Positions 9,501 to 18,903 of a stretch of 64,000 bases of DNA are shown here, one piece after another (the first letter of the stretch is position 1; each line of letters starts with the position of its first letter). This DNA is from Planctomycetota bacterium (lineage in GTDB: Bacteria > Planctomycetota > UBA1135 > GCA-002686595): the NCBI GenBank assembly GCA_028823345.1, contig JAPKBR010000006.1, positions 37,849-101,848 of the forward strand, given 5' to 3'. A model generated the notes under the pieces. It saw only the letters and a list, made by a program, of their open reading frames with translations. It ran no database searches and was not told the origin of the DNA. The translations under genes were made by a program, and so were the position numbers.

Positions 9501-10452
9501 ACTGTTTCCTGTGGTGAACCAACCCCGCCTCTCTGTGCTCTTGCCCACCCTGAACGGGGAGGAGGATTTACAACGCCTCCTACCGGCTTTGGCCCAGCAG
9601 GAGATTGAGGGACTTGTGGAGTGGCTGGCGGTGGACTCTTCTTCGCGGGATGGCACCAAAGACCTCTTGGAGGCCGCGGGCTTTCAGGTGCAGGTCATTC
9701 CACGGGAAGAATTCTCCCACGGGCCCACTCGAAATCTTCTGGCCAGCAGAGCGCGCGGGGAATTCCTGCTCTTCTTGACCCAAGATGCCCTGCCTATGGG
9801 ACGCGACTGCATCGAGCAATTGCTCAAGCCCTTGCAGAATCCCAGTGTGGCTGCGGTCGGCGCGCGCCTCGTGCCCCACCCCAGCGACGATCCACTCACC
9901 GCGCGCACGGTGCTTGCTTCTCCCGAGTCATCGGGGTTGGCGGATGTGAGGGAACTTTTGCCGGGCCAAGCCATGGGGGACCTCAAGCCAAAAGATGCGA
10001 TTCAGCTGGCCCGTTTTCACAATGTGGCCTGCGCCTACCGCGCCAGCGTTTTGGCTCGCTGGCCCTTTCCAGAGGAGGCGTTTGGAGAAGACGTGGCCTG
10101 GGCCGCCCTTGTTCTCGACGCCGGCCAAAGCCTGGCCCACGCAGCCTTGGCCGAGGTGCGCCATGCACACCGTTACTCCCTGCTCGCAGCCATCGAGCGC
10201 TATCGGCTGGACGCGGCATTTTTGCGCCGCAACTTCGGCCTCCGGGTACGCCCCGGGCCCATCAGCATGTTGCGAGGTTGGGGCCATGAGGTGCGCGGGG
10301 ATTGGGTCTACATGCGTGGGCAGGGTGGAATTGAATGGGGATCCATGCTGCGTTCTCCGTTTCTGCGCGGTGCCATGATACTGGGCCAGTTTTTGGGGAC
10401 CCGGGGCTGGAACCTCCCTGTGGGAGGGGCTTCCACCCGGCGTTATTCCTGA
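9478..10452 (+). CDS. Family 2 glycosyltransferase (rhamnosyltransferase-like)
   Basis: This protein of about 324 residues has a GT-A fold. SVLLPTLNGEEDL opens the fold, VDSSSRDGT binds the nucleotide, and FSHGPTRNLLA and FLTQDALPMG match GT2 enzymes that add rhamnose or similar deoxysugars to cell-surface glycans. EAFGEDVAWA is the acceptor-side acidic motif. The start is uncertain: GTG 9478 overlaps the nuclease gene by 23 nt, and GTG 9511 or 9514 just after its stop would still leave a complete domain. It shows the same C-terminal GGASTRRY ending that closes the GT2 half of the next gene (GGQSTRRY), so the two GT2 modules are probably related by duplication. Confidence 0.88.
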   Translation: MNSATVPRLFPVVNQPRLSVLLPTLNGEEDLQRLLPALAQQEIEGLVEWLAVDSSSRDGTKDLLEAAGFQVQVIPREEFSHGPTRNLLASRARGEFLLFLTQDALPMGRDCIEQLLKPLQNPSVAAVGARLVPHPSDDPLTARTVLASPESSGLADVRELLPGQAMGDLKPKDAIQLARFHNVACAYRASVLARWPFPEEAFGEDVAWAALVLDAGQSLAHAALAEVRHAHRYSLLAAIERYRLDAAFLRRNFGLRVRPGPISMLRGWGHEVRGDWVYMRGQGGIEWGSMLRSPFLRGAMILGQFLGTRGWNLPVGGASTRRYS

Positions 10453-10529
10453 GGCTAGATGGCTACACGGCCGTTGGTCCGGCAGGTTCTGCTCGTTAGG
10501 CTAGGCACACCGATTCAGCGGCCCACCCC

Positions 10530-13268
10530 ATGAGCGACCCCAAGATATCTAGCATCTCTGTGCTGATGCCCACCTGGCAGGGTATGCAGTTCTTGGAGCG
10601 CGTGCTCGATGCTCTCAATGGGCAGGAGTGCGATTTGCCCTGGGACTTCTGGGTCACGGATTCGGGCTCAACCGATGGGACCTACGAGCTGCTCCAAGAC
10701 TATGCGGGCCGTTTCAGGGTGCCTATGAGTTGTGATCGGATTCACAACACGGAATTCGATCATGGGGATACGCGCAATCGATTGGCGGCGCGCAGTGGGG
10801 GGGACCTCTTGGTGTTCTTGACCCAGGATGCAATCCCTGTCGGAAACCGTTGGCTCCAGGATTTGGCCGATGAATTTGCGGATTCAGAAGTTGCCGGTGC
10901 CTATTGCCGCAACATGCCGCGGCCCGATGCAAGGCTCTCAACCCTTGTGCTTTCCCGGGACGATCCTGGTTGGAGCGAGGGCCGTCAAGAGGTGCAGCTC
11001 CCTCCGGCGAGTGAGTATGCGGCCATGAGTCCTGACGAAAAACGTGGGCTTTACACCTTTCAGGATGTGGCATCCGCCGTGCGCCGATCAATTTGGGAGC
11101 GCCACCCCTTGCCGCGCACCTCCTTTGGCGAGGATGTGCTGCAGGCGCGGGCGATGCTGGAAGGGGGCTACAAAATCATCTACAGCGATGAGGCGCGAGT
11201 GGAGCACAGCCACGACTACGACCTGCGGGAAACCCATGCCCGTGGTGCGGTGGATGGGCGCTTCAACCAGGAGTGGCTGGGGCGCACCTGTATGGCGCGG
11301 GCCTCGGATGTGCCCGTGTTGCTTTCGCGATTGGCACCTGGGGACCAGGCGTTCATTCAGACCCTCGGGCTGCCTGCGTCAGAATCCAAAAGTCTTGAGG
11401 CCGAAGTACATGACCTGCGTCGGGCTGCGTTTGAGGGCCTACACTTGGGCGGGCAAAGCACTCGCCGCTATCCCCCGAGTCGCATGCGCTCCGAGGGTGC
11501 CCTTAAGGTGCTCTATGTGGTTCACGGTTTTCCCCCGGACACCTGGGCAGGCACCGAGGTTTTCACCCTAGGTCTCGCCCGGGGCATGCAGGCCTTAGGG
11601 CATCAGGTGGCGATCTTTGCTCGAGTGCCTGCTGGGCCCGATGGCCCCGCTGATTTTGAGGTGGAAGAAGGCAGCTTCGAGGAGCTTCGGGTTTGGCGCA
11701 TGACCCATCGCTTGGACCACCCTAATTTGCGGGCGAGCTACGAGCAGCCTGGGGCTGAAGCGGCATTCACCAAGGTCTTGGCTCGGGAAAAACCTGATGT
11801 GGTGCACTTTCAGCATCTGATCCACAGCAGCACATCCTTGGTGCGCGTGGCCAAGGAGGCGGGCTGCGGAACCGTGGTGCACTGCCACGATTACTGGGGC
11901 CTCTGCGCCCGAGTGCAGTTGATTCGACCGGATGGTGTGGTCTGCGCCCACAACATGGGTGCGGGCTGCTTTGCCTGTGTGAAAGAGCGTTCACTGGCTT
12001 CGATTCCGGCCCTCGCCAACCTGGGCGATGGAGTCGTGGCCGGGCTTGAAGAGTTGGCTCGCCGGGCTTCTCAGATGGAGATGCTGTCCGAGAAGCAGAG
12101 GACCCAAGCGCAGGAGTTTTTGGATCTTAGCGACCGTCAAGACGTGGTGCTTGGGGCTTACGCGAACTGCGACTTACAAGTCAGCCCCAGTCGCTTCTTG
12201 CGCGAGCGTTACCTTGAGAGCGGTGCCTTTGATGCCCACCGTTTCCTGTTCAGCGAGAACGGCTTGAATCTCGAACACCTTTACTCTCAGGACAAGAGTC
12301 CCCGCCTCGAAGGAGTCTTGCGGGTTGGGTTCGTGGGCAGTTTGGTTTGGTACAAGGGCTGCGATGTCTTGATTGATGCCATGGGCTTGTTGGCGGAGCG
12401 GAATGTGGAACTCTTCATCCATGGGAGTTTTGACCCGCAGGGGGACGACTACCACCGAGAGCTGCAGCAACGTGCCGCCGGCACGCGCACTCAGTTCATG
12501 GGTCGCTTTGACAACGCGCGCCTGAGCGAAGTGCAGGCGGATCTCGATGTGCTCGTGATCCCCAGCGTCTGGTATGAAAACGCGCCGGTGACCATCGCCG
12601 AGGCATTTGCCTGTGGCACTCCTGTTGTCGCCTCTGGATTTGGAGGCATGGCGGAGTTCGTGCGCGATGGGGTAGACGGTCTGCATTTCGTGCCCGCCGA
12701 TGCGGGGGACTTGGCTCGGGTGCTCGGACGCCTGATGGATGAGCCGGATCTCTTGGACGATCTTTCCCAAGACTTCCCCAGCCCCAAGAGCGTGAGCCAG
12801 GATGCCCTTGACTGGGAGTTCCGCTATCGAGGCTTGGCCAGCGTCGAGCGCAGCGCCCATGACCAGCGCCTGCTCGCGGAACTTTCCCCGCGTAAGCCCC
12901 AAAAATCCACCGGGGAGACCTTGGAGCAGGGGGCGGATATGCTCCTCATGCGGCCCGGGGCGGTCCTTGAATTTTCCATCGAAGGGCTTCCTAAAGGCCC
13001 CGCATGCCTAAAGGTGGTGCAATTTTCCCTGTCTGCCGAGCCTGAAGTGCGTTTGGCGGGGCGCGTGGAAATCGATGGGGTGGAATCCTTGATCCTGCCG
13101 CCGGTTCAGGCCGAAAGGGCAGATAGGACCGTCGTTCAGCAAGTTGATCTTGAGGTGCCTCCGGGGGCCTCTACCCTTAGAGTGGTCGCCGGCCAAGAAT
13201 CCGGCGGCGATGGGCACCTGCGACTGCTGCGTCTCAGTCTGTACGCCAGGCCCCAGCAAGAGTCATGA
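10530..13268 (+). CDS. Bifunctional glycosyltransferase: GT2 domain fused to GT4 domain
   Basis: This 912-residue protein holds two enzymes in one chain. Residues ~5-315 form a GT2 module (VLMPTWQGM, TDSGSTDGT, FDHGDTRNRLA, FLTQDAIP, SFGEDVLQA). Residues ~325-780 form a GT4/GT-B module (VLYVVHGFPPDTWAGTEVF, GFVGSLVWYKGCDVLIDAM, and the E-x7-E region in ENAPVTIAEAFACGTPVVAS). A Cys-rich stretch around HCHDYWGLC and CFACVKE sits in the GT-B N-lobe, and the last ~130 residues look like a beta-rich extra domain. It likely adds two successive sugars to one lipid-linked or surface glycan. It lies 77 nt after the preceding GT2 and overlaps the next GT by 4 nt. Confidence 0.92.
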   Translation: MSDPKISSISVLMPTWQGMQFLERVLDALNGQECDLPWDFWVTDSGSTDGTYELLQDYAGRFRVPMSCDRIHNTEFDHGDTRNRLAARSGGDLLVFLTQDAIPVGNRWLQDLADEFADSEVAGAYCRNMPRPDARLSTLVLSRDDPGWSEGRQEVQLPPASEYAAMSPDEKRGLYTFQDVASAVRRSIWERHPLPRTSFGEDVLQARAMLEGGYKIIYSDEARVEHSHDYDLRETHARGAVDGRFNQEWLGRTCMARASDVPVLLSRLAPGDQAFIQTLGLPASESKSLEAEVHDLRRAAFEGLHLGGQSTRRYPPSRMRSEGALKVLYVVHGFPPDTWAGTEVFTLGLARGMQALGHQVAIFARVPAGPDGPADFEVEEGSFEELRVWRMTHRLDHPNLRASYEQPGAEAAFTKVLAREKPDVVHFQHLIHSSTSLVRVAKEAGCGTVVHCHDYWGLCARVQLIRPDGVVCAHNMGAGCFACVKERSLASIPALANLGDGVVAGLEELARRASQMEMLSEKQRTQAQEFLDLSDRQDVVLGAYANCDLQVSPSRFLRERYLESGAFDAHRFLFSENGLNLEHLYSQDKSPRLEGVLRVGFVGSLVWYKGCDVLIDAMGLLAERNVELFIHGSFDPQGDDYHRELQQRAAGTRTQFMGRFDNARLSEVQADLDVLVIPSVWYENAPVTIAEAFACGTPVVASGFGGMAEFVRDGVDGLHFVPADAGDLARVLGRLMDEPDLLDDLSQDFPSPKSVSQDALDWEFRYRGLASVERSAHDQRLLAELSPRKPQKSTGETLEQGADMLLMRPGAVLEFSIEGLPKGPACLKVVQFSLSAEPEVRLAGRVEIDGVESLILPPVQAERADRTVVQQVDLEVPPGASTLRVVAGQESGGDGHLRLLRLSLYARPQQES

Positions 13269-14587
13269 GCAAGAAACAAGGCAAGCGGCCCAAGGCCAAG
13301 CCCTCCACAGATTCCAACCATGGAGCGAAGAGGGGAGCAGGGGGTGCGTCACGTTCCGCCGCGGCTGACCCCTTGGATGCGCCGCGGGCCGAGCCCTTGG
13401 CCGACAGTGATTTACCCCGTTGTTCCATTGTCGTGCTCAACTGGAACGGCAAACACCACTTGGATGGCTGCTTCAATTCCCTTGACGAGTTGGACTATCC
13501 CAAGGATCTGCGTGAGGTGATCCTGGTGGACAATGGCTCCAAGGATGGTAGCCAGGCATATGTGGCCAAAAAACACAGCTGGGTTCGTTGTATTGAGAAC
13601 GAGCGGAATCTCGGTTTCAGCGCAGGTTGCAACCAGGGCATGCGCAATGCAGACCGGCCCGAGGTGGTCGTGTTCTTGAACAATGATCTACGCGTCGAGC
13701 CCGGTTTCCTACGGGCACTTGTGGCGCCTGTGGTACAAGGGCATTGCGCCGCCAGCACGGGCAAGATGTTGCACTGGGACGGTTCCTCCATCGATTCCGC
13801 AGGTGGCGGTGCCAACTTTCACGGCATCGGAATTCAGCGGGGCTACCGTGAGAGCGACAGCCCGACATTCAACACCCCGCGCAAGACCCTATTTGCCTGC
13901 GGCGGAGCCATGGCTATGGACGCCAAGATTTTCGATGAGGTTGGGGGCTTTGATGAGGACTTCTTCGCCTACTACGAGGACGTGGATCTCGGCTGGCGTA
14001 CTTGGCTCATGGGACATGAGGTGCACTACACCCCTGAAGCTGTCTGCTATCACCATCACTCGTCGACAAGCGCCCGAGTCCCGGTGGAGCGCCTGCGCAA
14101 GCTGCAGATCCGTAACCCCTTGCTTGCCTGTTTTAAGAACTACGACGACGAAAACCTGCGCCGGGTCTTGCCCGCCATGTTGGCCCTTGCCAGTCGGCGG
14201 GCGTTCATACATTTAGGCCCAGTGGACCGCGGCGAGTACCGCATCGAAGACCTCGAAGACCTTGCTGGCCGTGGTTGGTTTAGTCAATTGAAGACGCGCT
14301 GGCGCAACAAGCGTAACCGACAGACCCTAGAGCGCGTGGGCGTAGCCGATTTGATGGCCATCGACGACTTCACTGGGGGCTGGGATCACTGGATGGCCCG
14401 GCGGAAATCCGTTCAGGACCGCCGCCAGAGGCCCGACTCTGAAATTTTACCCCTGTTTCAAAAACCACTTTGGTGCATCGAAGGAGATCCGGCATACAGG
14501 GCTTTGCACGAGGGTTTGGTCGATTTCCTCGGATTGGATGACATGTTCAGTGGTCTTGAGTCGATGAGGGATGATCCTCTCAAATGA
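13265..14587 (+). CDS. Family 2 glycosyltransferase with basic N-terminal extension
   Basis: This 440-residue protein begins with a ~55-residue Lys/Arg/Ala-rich, probably disordered extension. A GT2 domain follows: CSIVVLNWNGKHHLDGC, LVDNGSKDGSQAYV, RNLGFSAGCNQGM, FLNNDLRVEPGF, GGFDEDFFAYYEDVDLGWR. The order of motifs is that of WsaE/rhamnosyl-type GT2 enzymes that extend polysaccharide chains. The C-terminal ~150 residues are an unassigned helical tail. It overlaps the GT2-GT4 gene and the next GT gene by 4 nt each, so the cluster is translationally coupled. Confidence 0.9.
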   Translation: MSKKQGKRPKAKPSTDSNHGAKRGAGGASRSAAADPLDAPRAEPLADSDLPRCSIVVLNWNGKHHLDGCFNSLDELDYPKDLREVILVDNGSKDGSQAYVAKKHSWVRCIENERNLGFSAGCNQGMRNADRPEVVVFLNNDLRVEPGFLRALVAPVVQGHCAASTGKMLHWDGSSIDSAGGGANFHGIGIQRGYRESDSPTFNTPRKTLFACGGAMAMDAKIFDEVGGFDEDFFAYYEDVDLGWRTWLMGHEVHYTPEAVCYHHHSSTSARVPVERLRKLQIRNPLLACFKNYDDENLRRVLPAMLALASRRAFIHLGPVDRGEYRIEDLEDLAGRGWFSQLKTRWRNKRNRQTLERVGVADLMAIDDFTGGWDHWMARRKSVQDRRQRPDSEILPLFQKPLWCIEGDPAYRALHEGLVDFLGLDDMFSGLESMRDDPLK

Positions 14588-15273
14588 AGCTTTCAATCGT
14601 CATTCCGATCTACAACGAACAGGCCACGCTCGAACAGATACTCGAGCGCGTGCTGGCCACGCCTTTTGATAAGGAAGTTCTGCTGGTGGACGATGGATCT
14701 GGGGACGCAAGCCGCGAGATCATGGCTCGCTATGAGGACCAGTATCCGGAAGTGCGTTGCTTCTATCATCGTCAGAACAAGGGCAAGGGCGCGGCCCTAG
14801 CCACGGGATTTCAAGAAATCCAAGGGGACCTGGTCGTGATTCAGGATGCGGACCTAGAGTACAACCCCGAAGACTACGGGATTTTGATCGAGCCGATTGC
14901 GAGTGGTCGTGCGGACGTGGTTTATGGCTCACGCTTTCTTGGGCGTAGCGAGCGTGTCCACTTCCGCCTGCATACTTTTGCCAATCGGGTCATCACCCAC
15001 TGGAGCAATTTGTTCACCGGCTATTCCTTGACCGATGTGGAGACCTGTTACAAGGTGTTTCCCGTGCCCTTGGCCAGGTCGCTTAAACTTACATCCCACG
15101 GCTTTACCGTCGAACCCGAGATGACCGCTGCCTTTTCACGCCGGAAGCTGCGTATCGAAGAAGTCCCGATTCGTTACGAAAATCGTAGTTACGAGGACGG
15201 CAAAAAGGTTGGCTGGAAGGATGGCTTTGAAGCGATCTGGGCCATCGTGCGCTACCGTTTCGTGCGGGACTAA
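14584..15273 (+). CDS. Dolichol-phosphate mannosyltransferase-like GT2
   Basis: This 229-residue protein is a compact GT2: LSIVIPIYNEQATLEQIL, LLVDDGSGDAS, NKGKGAALATGF, VVIQDADLEYNPEDY and VVYGSRFLG match the DPM1 / polyprenyl-phosphate sugar transferase subfamily. There is no C-terminal membrane domain. It probably charges a polyprenyl phosphate with a hexose as donor for extracytoplasmic transferases such as the GT39-type protein at 42.5 kb (inference). It starts in a 4-nt overlap with the preceding GT. Its stop codon shares the CTAA tetranucleotide with the stop of the convergent hydrolase gene. Confidence 0.9.
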   Translation: MKLSIVIPIYNEQATLEQILERVLATPFDKEVLLVDDGSGDASREIMARYEDQYPEVRCFYHRQNKGKGAALATGFQEIQGDLVVIQDADLEYNPEDYGILIEPIASGRADVVYGSRFLGRSERVHFRLHTFANRVITHWSNLFTGYSLTDVETCYKVFPVPLARSLKLTSHGFTVEPEMTAAFSRRKLRIEEVPIRYENRSYEDGKKVGWKDGFEAIWAIVRYRFVRD

Positions 15274-16049
15274 ACTTCGATCCCGTCGAGGGCCCTGTCC
15301 TGCTGGGCAACGATCACTCGCACATCTTCGCGCCCGAGGCGTTCAAGCTCCTCCGTTGCTGCTGCCACGGCCAGCTCGGGGGTGTTGTTCTTTAAGGAAA
15401 GGTGCCCCAGTACCAAGGTGTGAAGGCTGGGTCCCACCATTAAGGCCAATTGCTTTTGTGCTTGGTGGTTGGAGAGGTGCCCCCGGTCCCCCGAAACCCG
15501 TTGCTTGAGGGCATCTGGATAGGGGCCAGCGTGCAGCATCTCTTCGTCGTAGTTGAACTCCAGGAGCAATACATGGGGGTCGCTCAGGTGCTGGGCCACC
15601 GCCGCATCGGGCTTGCCTAGATCTGTCAGAATGACCACCCGTCGCCCCTCATGCTCTAGGCGAAACCCAAGGGTCGGATCACAGTCATGGGGCAGGAGGG
15701 CCGAGCGCACATGCACCACTCCCTCGCGGCACTTGAGCTCTTGCTCCTTGCCCGCGCGGAGTTCTGAATAACGGGGAGCCCGGGCCAATGCCCGGTGCGT
15801 GATCATGGCTGGAGCACAGTGCACAGTTGCGTCCTGGCGCCGTGCGAGGGCACCTGCCGAGCGGGAGTGATCCAAGTGCCCGTGGGTCACCAGCACATGT
15901 TCCAGGGCTCGATGGCCCAGGTTCAGGTGGGCCCAGCGATCGCGCATGACCTGTGGCCCCAGGCCCGCATCTACAAGCACTCCGCCTTCCCCAATGCGCA
16001 GCAAGCTGGCATTTCCCTTGCTACCGCTGGAGAGGACCGTCAAAAGCAT
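15270..16049 (-). CDS. MBL-fold metallo-hydrolase, YycJ/WalJ-like
   Basis: This 259-residue protein has the metallo-beta-lactamase fold with THGHLDH (H56, H58, D60, H61), preceded by VLVDAGLG and followed by ILTDLGKP and LGHLSLKNN. SSGSKGNASLL at the N-terminus is diagnostic of the YycJ/WalJ exonuclease-like branch, which has been linked to DNA repair and to cell-wall coordination in Firmicutes. It would be cytoplasmic with two metals. It starts 27 nt after the FixJ-type regulator gene and is the last gene of a minus-strand run beginning at rnpA. Confidence 0.85.
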   Translation of the reverse strand: MLLTVLSSGSKGNASLLRIGEGGVLVDAGLGPQVMRDRWAHLNLGHRALEHVLVTHGHLDHSRSAGALARRQDATVHCAPAMITHRALARAPRYSELRAGKEQELKCREGVVHVRSALLPHDCDPTLGFRLEHEGRRVVILTDLGKPDAAVAQHLSDPHVLLLEFNYDEEMLHAGPYPDALKQRVSGDRGHLSNHQAQKQLALMVGPSLHTLVLGHLSLKNNTPELAVAAATEELERLGREDVRVIVAQQDRALDGIEV

Positions 16050-16076
16050 AATCGGAGGCCGGTGTGGCTGGTGGAC

Positions 16077-16784
16077 CTACTGGTCCGCGCCGGTAGCTTG
16101 GGGGACGGGTTCGTCTTCTAAGCCGATGTTGCCGAGGCTTGAGGCAAGCACTGCTTCCAGGGGGTGCCTTCCGGCTACAGATTCCAAAGCCACCGCCATG
16201 CGCACGAGGCCCGGTAGGGAACCGGCCGCCATCTTGGTCATCATGTGCGCTCGGTGCACTTCGACAGTCTTTTGAGAAAGGCCCATGTTCTCTGCAATGG
16301 CGCGGTTGGTGGCCCCATCCACAACCAGTTGGAACACCTCTTGTTCACGCGGGGTGAGCAGCTCGTGCCGGTCTTGTAGGGTGCTTAGAATCACCCGCCG
16401 CTGACGCCTGAGGGTGTCAAAGTCCAAGGCTCGTTGGACTTGATCGATCAGGTCCTGATCGCGGAATGGCTTTACGAGGAATTCGAAAGCGCCAGCTCGC
16501 AGAGCCCGCACCGCCATCTCTGCATCGCCGTGGGCGGTGAACAGGATCACAGGTGGGGCATGGGGGTCTTCCGACAAGCGGTTGAGGAGCCCGAGCCCAC
16601 CCATACCTGGCATGCGCACATCGCAAACCGAGCAGGCAATGCGTTCCATGTCGGGGTGGTCGAGGAATTCCTCAACCGTACTGAATACGCGGGTGTCATG
16701 GCCCACAGTTCCCAGCACATGGCGCACAAGGTCGCGCATAGCCGAGTCATCATCAATCACTGCTACTAGAGGTCGGTAATTCAT
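16077..16784 (-). CDS. FixJ/LuxR-family two-component response regulator
   Basis: This 235-residue protein has a receiver domain (VAVIDDDSAMRDLV; phospho-acceptor D55 in CDVRMPGMGG; LVKPF lysine ~105). A LuxR-type helix-turn-helix follows (LTPREQEVFQLV, ATNRAIAENMGLSQKTVEVHRA). The arrangement is that of FixJ-like regulators activated by a sensor kinase; no kinase is encoded in the window, so it is an orphan here. AGGAG sits 8-9 nt before the ATG, one of the clearer Shine-Dalgarno sites in the window. It starts 17 nt after the propeller lipoprotein gene. Confidence 0.92.
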   Translation of the reverse strand: MNYRPLVAVIDDDSAMRDLVRHVLGTVGHDTRVFSTVEEFLDHPDMERIACSVCDVRMPGMGGLGLLNRLSEDPHAPPVILFTAHGDAEMAVRALRAGAFEFLVKPFRDQDLIDQVQRALDFDTLRRQRRVILSTLQDRHELLTPREQEVFQLVVDGATNRAIAENMGLSQKTVEVHRAHMMTKMAAGSLPGLVRMAVALESVAGRHPLEAVLASSLGNIGLEDEPVPQATGADQ

Positions 16785-16801
16785 TGTTTGTTCTCCTGAA
16801 T

Positions 16802-17935
16802 CTAACGCCAGAGGGCGATGAAGACATTGGTGTCGCCCGCAGGCCCGTCACCACGGTTGGATGAAAACGCTAAGTACTTGCCATCCGGCGAGAACAGGGG
16901 AAAGCCGTCGAATTGCTTGCCCCGTCCCTCATCTGCGGTGGTAATGCGCTCGAGTTCACCGCTCGCCACATCGATCGCAAAGAGGTCGAAATTGAGGGCC
17001 GGCCGGTTTTGGTCATGGTGATTGCTGGCGAAGATGACCTTCTTGTCGTCCGGGTAGTAACTGGGTGCAAAGTTGGCTTTGCCCAGGTGGGTCAGCTGGC
17101 GGCGTTCCTTGCCGTTGACATTGATTGTGTAGAGCTCCATGTTGCTGGGCCGCACCAGGCCAGTAGCGAGCAATTCCTTGTAGGCGGAAGCCTCTTCGGC
17201 TTCCTTCCCCGGAGTGAAGGCGGTGGTACGGAAGACCAACTGTTGGCCATCGTGGGAATAAAAGGCGCCTCCGTCATAACCCGGTTCGTCGGTGACTTGA
17301 AAGAGGTTGTTTCCTTCCAGGTCGCTGGTCCAGAGCTCCAAGTCTCCTGAGCGGGTGGACGTGAAGACGATGCGATCACCCACGGGGCTGAGAGTGGCTT
17401 CGGCGTCATAGCCGGGGCCTGTGATCAGGGGGCGGGTTTCGCCACCCAGGGTGTGTAGATAGATCTCGTAGCTATCGTGAATCGGCCACACATAACCGAG
17501 AGAGTGATCGGGTCGCGGGGGGCAAGTGGCCTGCTTGCTCTTGGTGGATGCGAAGATTACTCCCTCATCACCGGGCATGAAGTAGGAGCAAGTTGTGACG
17601 CCCTGGCCATCGCTGATCTGCTGAAGAGATCCGTCCGCTTCGGTCACCATGATGCGATCGCAGGTCCAGGAATCCTCACTATCAGGGTGGGTGACTTGCA
17701 TGCTCAGGCGATCCCCAGAGAAACTCCAGTAGGCCTCGGCGTTTTCGCCTCCGGATGTCACTTGCCAGAGGTGCGCAAAGTGAGTTTCGCCCTCTTGGAT
17801 TAAATGGTCCGCCGCCACCCCTCCGGGAATCGGGCAGGGGGGCTGACTGGTGGTGCCGCTGCCTGGGTTAACGCAGGACAGGGAGAAAAGGCCGAGAGCA
17901 AGCCCGGAAAGAAAGGTGCGTGACATTTGGATCAT
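16802..17935 (-). CDS. TolB-like/PD40 beta-propeller lipoprotein
   Basis: This 377-residue protein has a lipoprotein signal ([12 protein letters not shown]) followed by repeated WD40-like PD40 blades: [65 protein letters not shown]. Such propellers form TolB-like periplasmic scaffolds or sugar/peptide-sensing domains; no enzyme domain is fused. The start at 17935 is chosen because its ATG overlaps the yidD stop as ATGA; the next in-frame ATG is 17926. It is translationally coupled to yidD, an unusual partner. Confidence 0.85.
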   Translation of the reverse strand: MIQMSRTFLSGLALGLFSLSCVNPGSGTTSQPPCPIPGGVAADHLIQEGETHFAHLWQVTSGGENAEAYWSFSGDRLSMQVTHPDSEDSWTCDRIMVTEADGSLQQISDGQGVTTCSYFMPGDEGVIFASTKSKQATCPPRPDHSLGYVWPIHDSYEIYLHTLGGETRPLITGPGYDAEATLSPVGDRIVFTSTRSGDLELWTSDLEGNNLFQVTDEPGYDGGAFYSHDGQQLVFRTTAFTPGKEAEEASAYKELLATGLVRPSNMELYTINVNGKERRQLTHLGKANFAPSYYPDDKKVIFASNHHDQNRPALNFDLFAIDVASGELERITTADEGRGKQFDGFPLFSPDGKYLAFSSNRGDGPAGDTNVFIALWR

Positions 17936-18165
17936 GAGGAATGGGGGGGGATGGGATCGTGTCCGCCCTCGCAGAATGGGTGACAGCGCAGGATGCGCCG
18001 AATGGTCAGCCAGAGCCCTTTGATGGCTCCGTAGGAGTGGAGTGCTTCGATGGCGTAGGAGCTGCAGCTGGGGGAGAAGCGGCAACTACGCGGGGTCCAG
18101 GGGGAGATGAAGCGTTGATAGATGCGGATGGGCCATGCCATTCCGCGCCCGACGAGCTCCATCAT
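17932..18165 (-). CDS. yidD: Membrane protein insertion efficiency factor YidD
   Basis: This 77-residue protein shows the complete YidD signature: [30 protein letters not shown], then [22 protein letters not shown] (each with gaps from the consensus but all three conserved Cys present). YidD helps YidC insert inner-membrane proteins. It starts in an ATGA overlap with the rnpA stop, the usual rnpA-yidD order, but no yidC follows; a propeller lipoprotein gene takes that place. Confidence 0.95.
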   Translation of the reverse strand: MMELVGRGMAWPIRIYQRFISPWTPRSCRFSPSCSSYAIEALHSYGAIKGLWLTIRRILRCHPFCEGGHDPIPPHSS

Positions 18166-18587
18166 GGTGTTGCCCCCTGGCCTTTGGTGTCGGCTGTCGA
18201 GGTCGTGAGTGATTCCCGGTAGCGCCGGTAGGCCTTGTGGGACAGATGGACCAATTCCTCTTGCAGGCTGGCAAGCTGGGGCACTAGCTTGGGCTTGGCC
18301 GCGATGAGCACCAGGTCTACGCCTGTGGGGAGCTGGTCATAGGACAAGCGAAAACCCTCACGCATAACCCGCTTGACCCGGTTGCGCTGCACCGCTCCGC
18401 GCCATATTTTCTTTCCCACGGAAAGGCCTAGGCGGGTAATACCCAGTTGGTTCTCCACAGCAACCACCACCAGCTGGGAGCCCCGCGCGCGTCGGCCCTC
18501 GCGCCACGCCCGGTCAAAGTCGCGCTGATGGCGGACACGTGCCCAGGGGGGGAAGCCGTTAGGCTTGTTACGCAGGGGTACGATCAT
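18162..18587 (-). CDS. rnpA: Ribonuclease P protein component
   Basis: This 141-residue protein carries the RnpA RNA-binding signature [23 protein letters not shown] (read around ~60-85; [10 protein letters not shown] is the RNR core) and [16 protein letters not shown] near the N-terminus. It assists the catalytic RNA in tRNA 5' maturation. ATG 18587 ([11 protein letters not shown]) is chosen as a family-sized start; the frame stays open to 18740 without family similarity. No rpmH (L34) gene is seen upstream, although rpmH-rnpA is nearly universal. Confidence 0.93.
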   Translation of the reverse strand: MIVPLRNKPNGFPPWARVRHQRDFDRAWREGRRARGSQLVVVAVENQLGITRLGLSVGKKIWRGAVQRNRVKRVMREGFRLSYDQLPTGVDLVLIAAKPKLVPQLASLQEELVHLSHKAYRRYRESLTTSTADTKGQGATP

Positions 18588-18903
18588 CCACGGCAATATA
18601 AGGGTTTTCCATGAGAAACGGTGGGTGGAGCAGTGATTATCCGGGGAATCTCCCAACTGATACCCCCTGTGGGGCCCCCGGTTGGGTGCCTCCTTGGAGG
18701 TCCGGCAATGGTATGGGGTGAGCGGGGGTGGGCCGTCCAAGGCTCCAGGGCACTTCTGGGGCTCCCTCCGGGGGTTCGCGGGTCACCCTCGGGGGTGGCC
18801 CTAGGGGGCCCCACTGGGCTACAGTGGGCCGTTGGCGGGCAGGCTCGAAAGAGCTGCTGACCCTAGCCGTTGCCCGATCTAGAATCCCGAACCAGACTCA
18901 CAG
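18588..18903 (+). other. Divergent intergenic region rich in G/C runs and inverted repeats
   Basis: About 316 bases lie between the divergent starts of rnpA and the lysine aminotransferase gene, and I recognise no gene in them. They contain short perfect hairpins, including CACCC-TCGG-GGGTG (18784-18797) and CCCACTG-GGCTA-CAGTGGG (18810-18828), plus several runs of four or more G or C. No rpmH, SRP RNA (no GGAAGCAGC-type loop) or RNase P RNA is recognisable. It probably holds two promoters and a folded 5' leader for the aminotransferase mRNA. Confidence 0.5.

Noticed and set aside
18588..18903. Possible RNase P RNA, SRP RNA or L34 gene upstream of rnpA
   Set aside because: No conserved core of these RNAs and no Arg/Lys-rich L34-like peptide in any frame.
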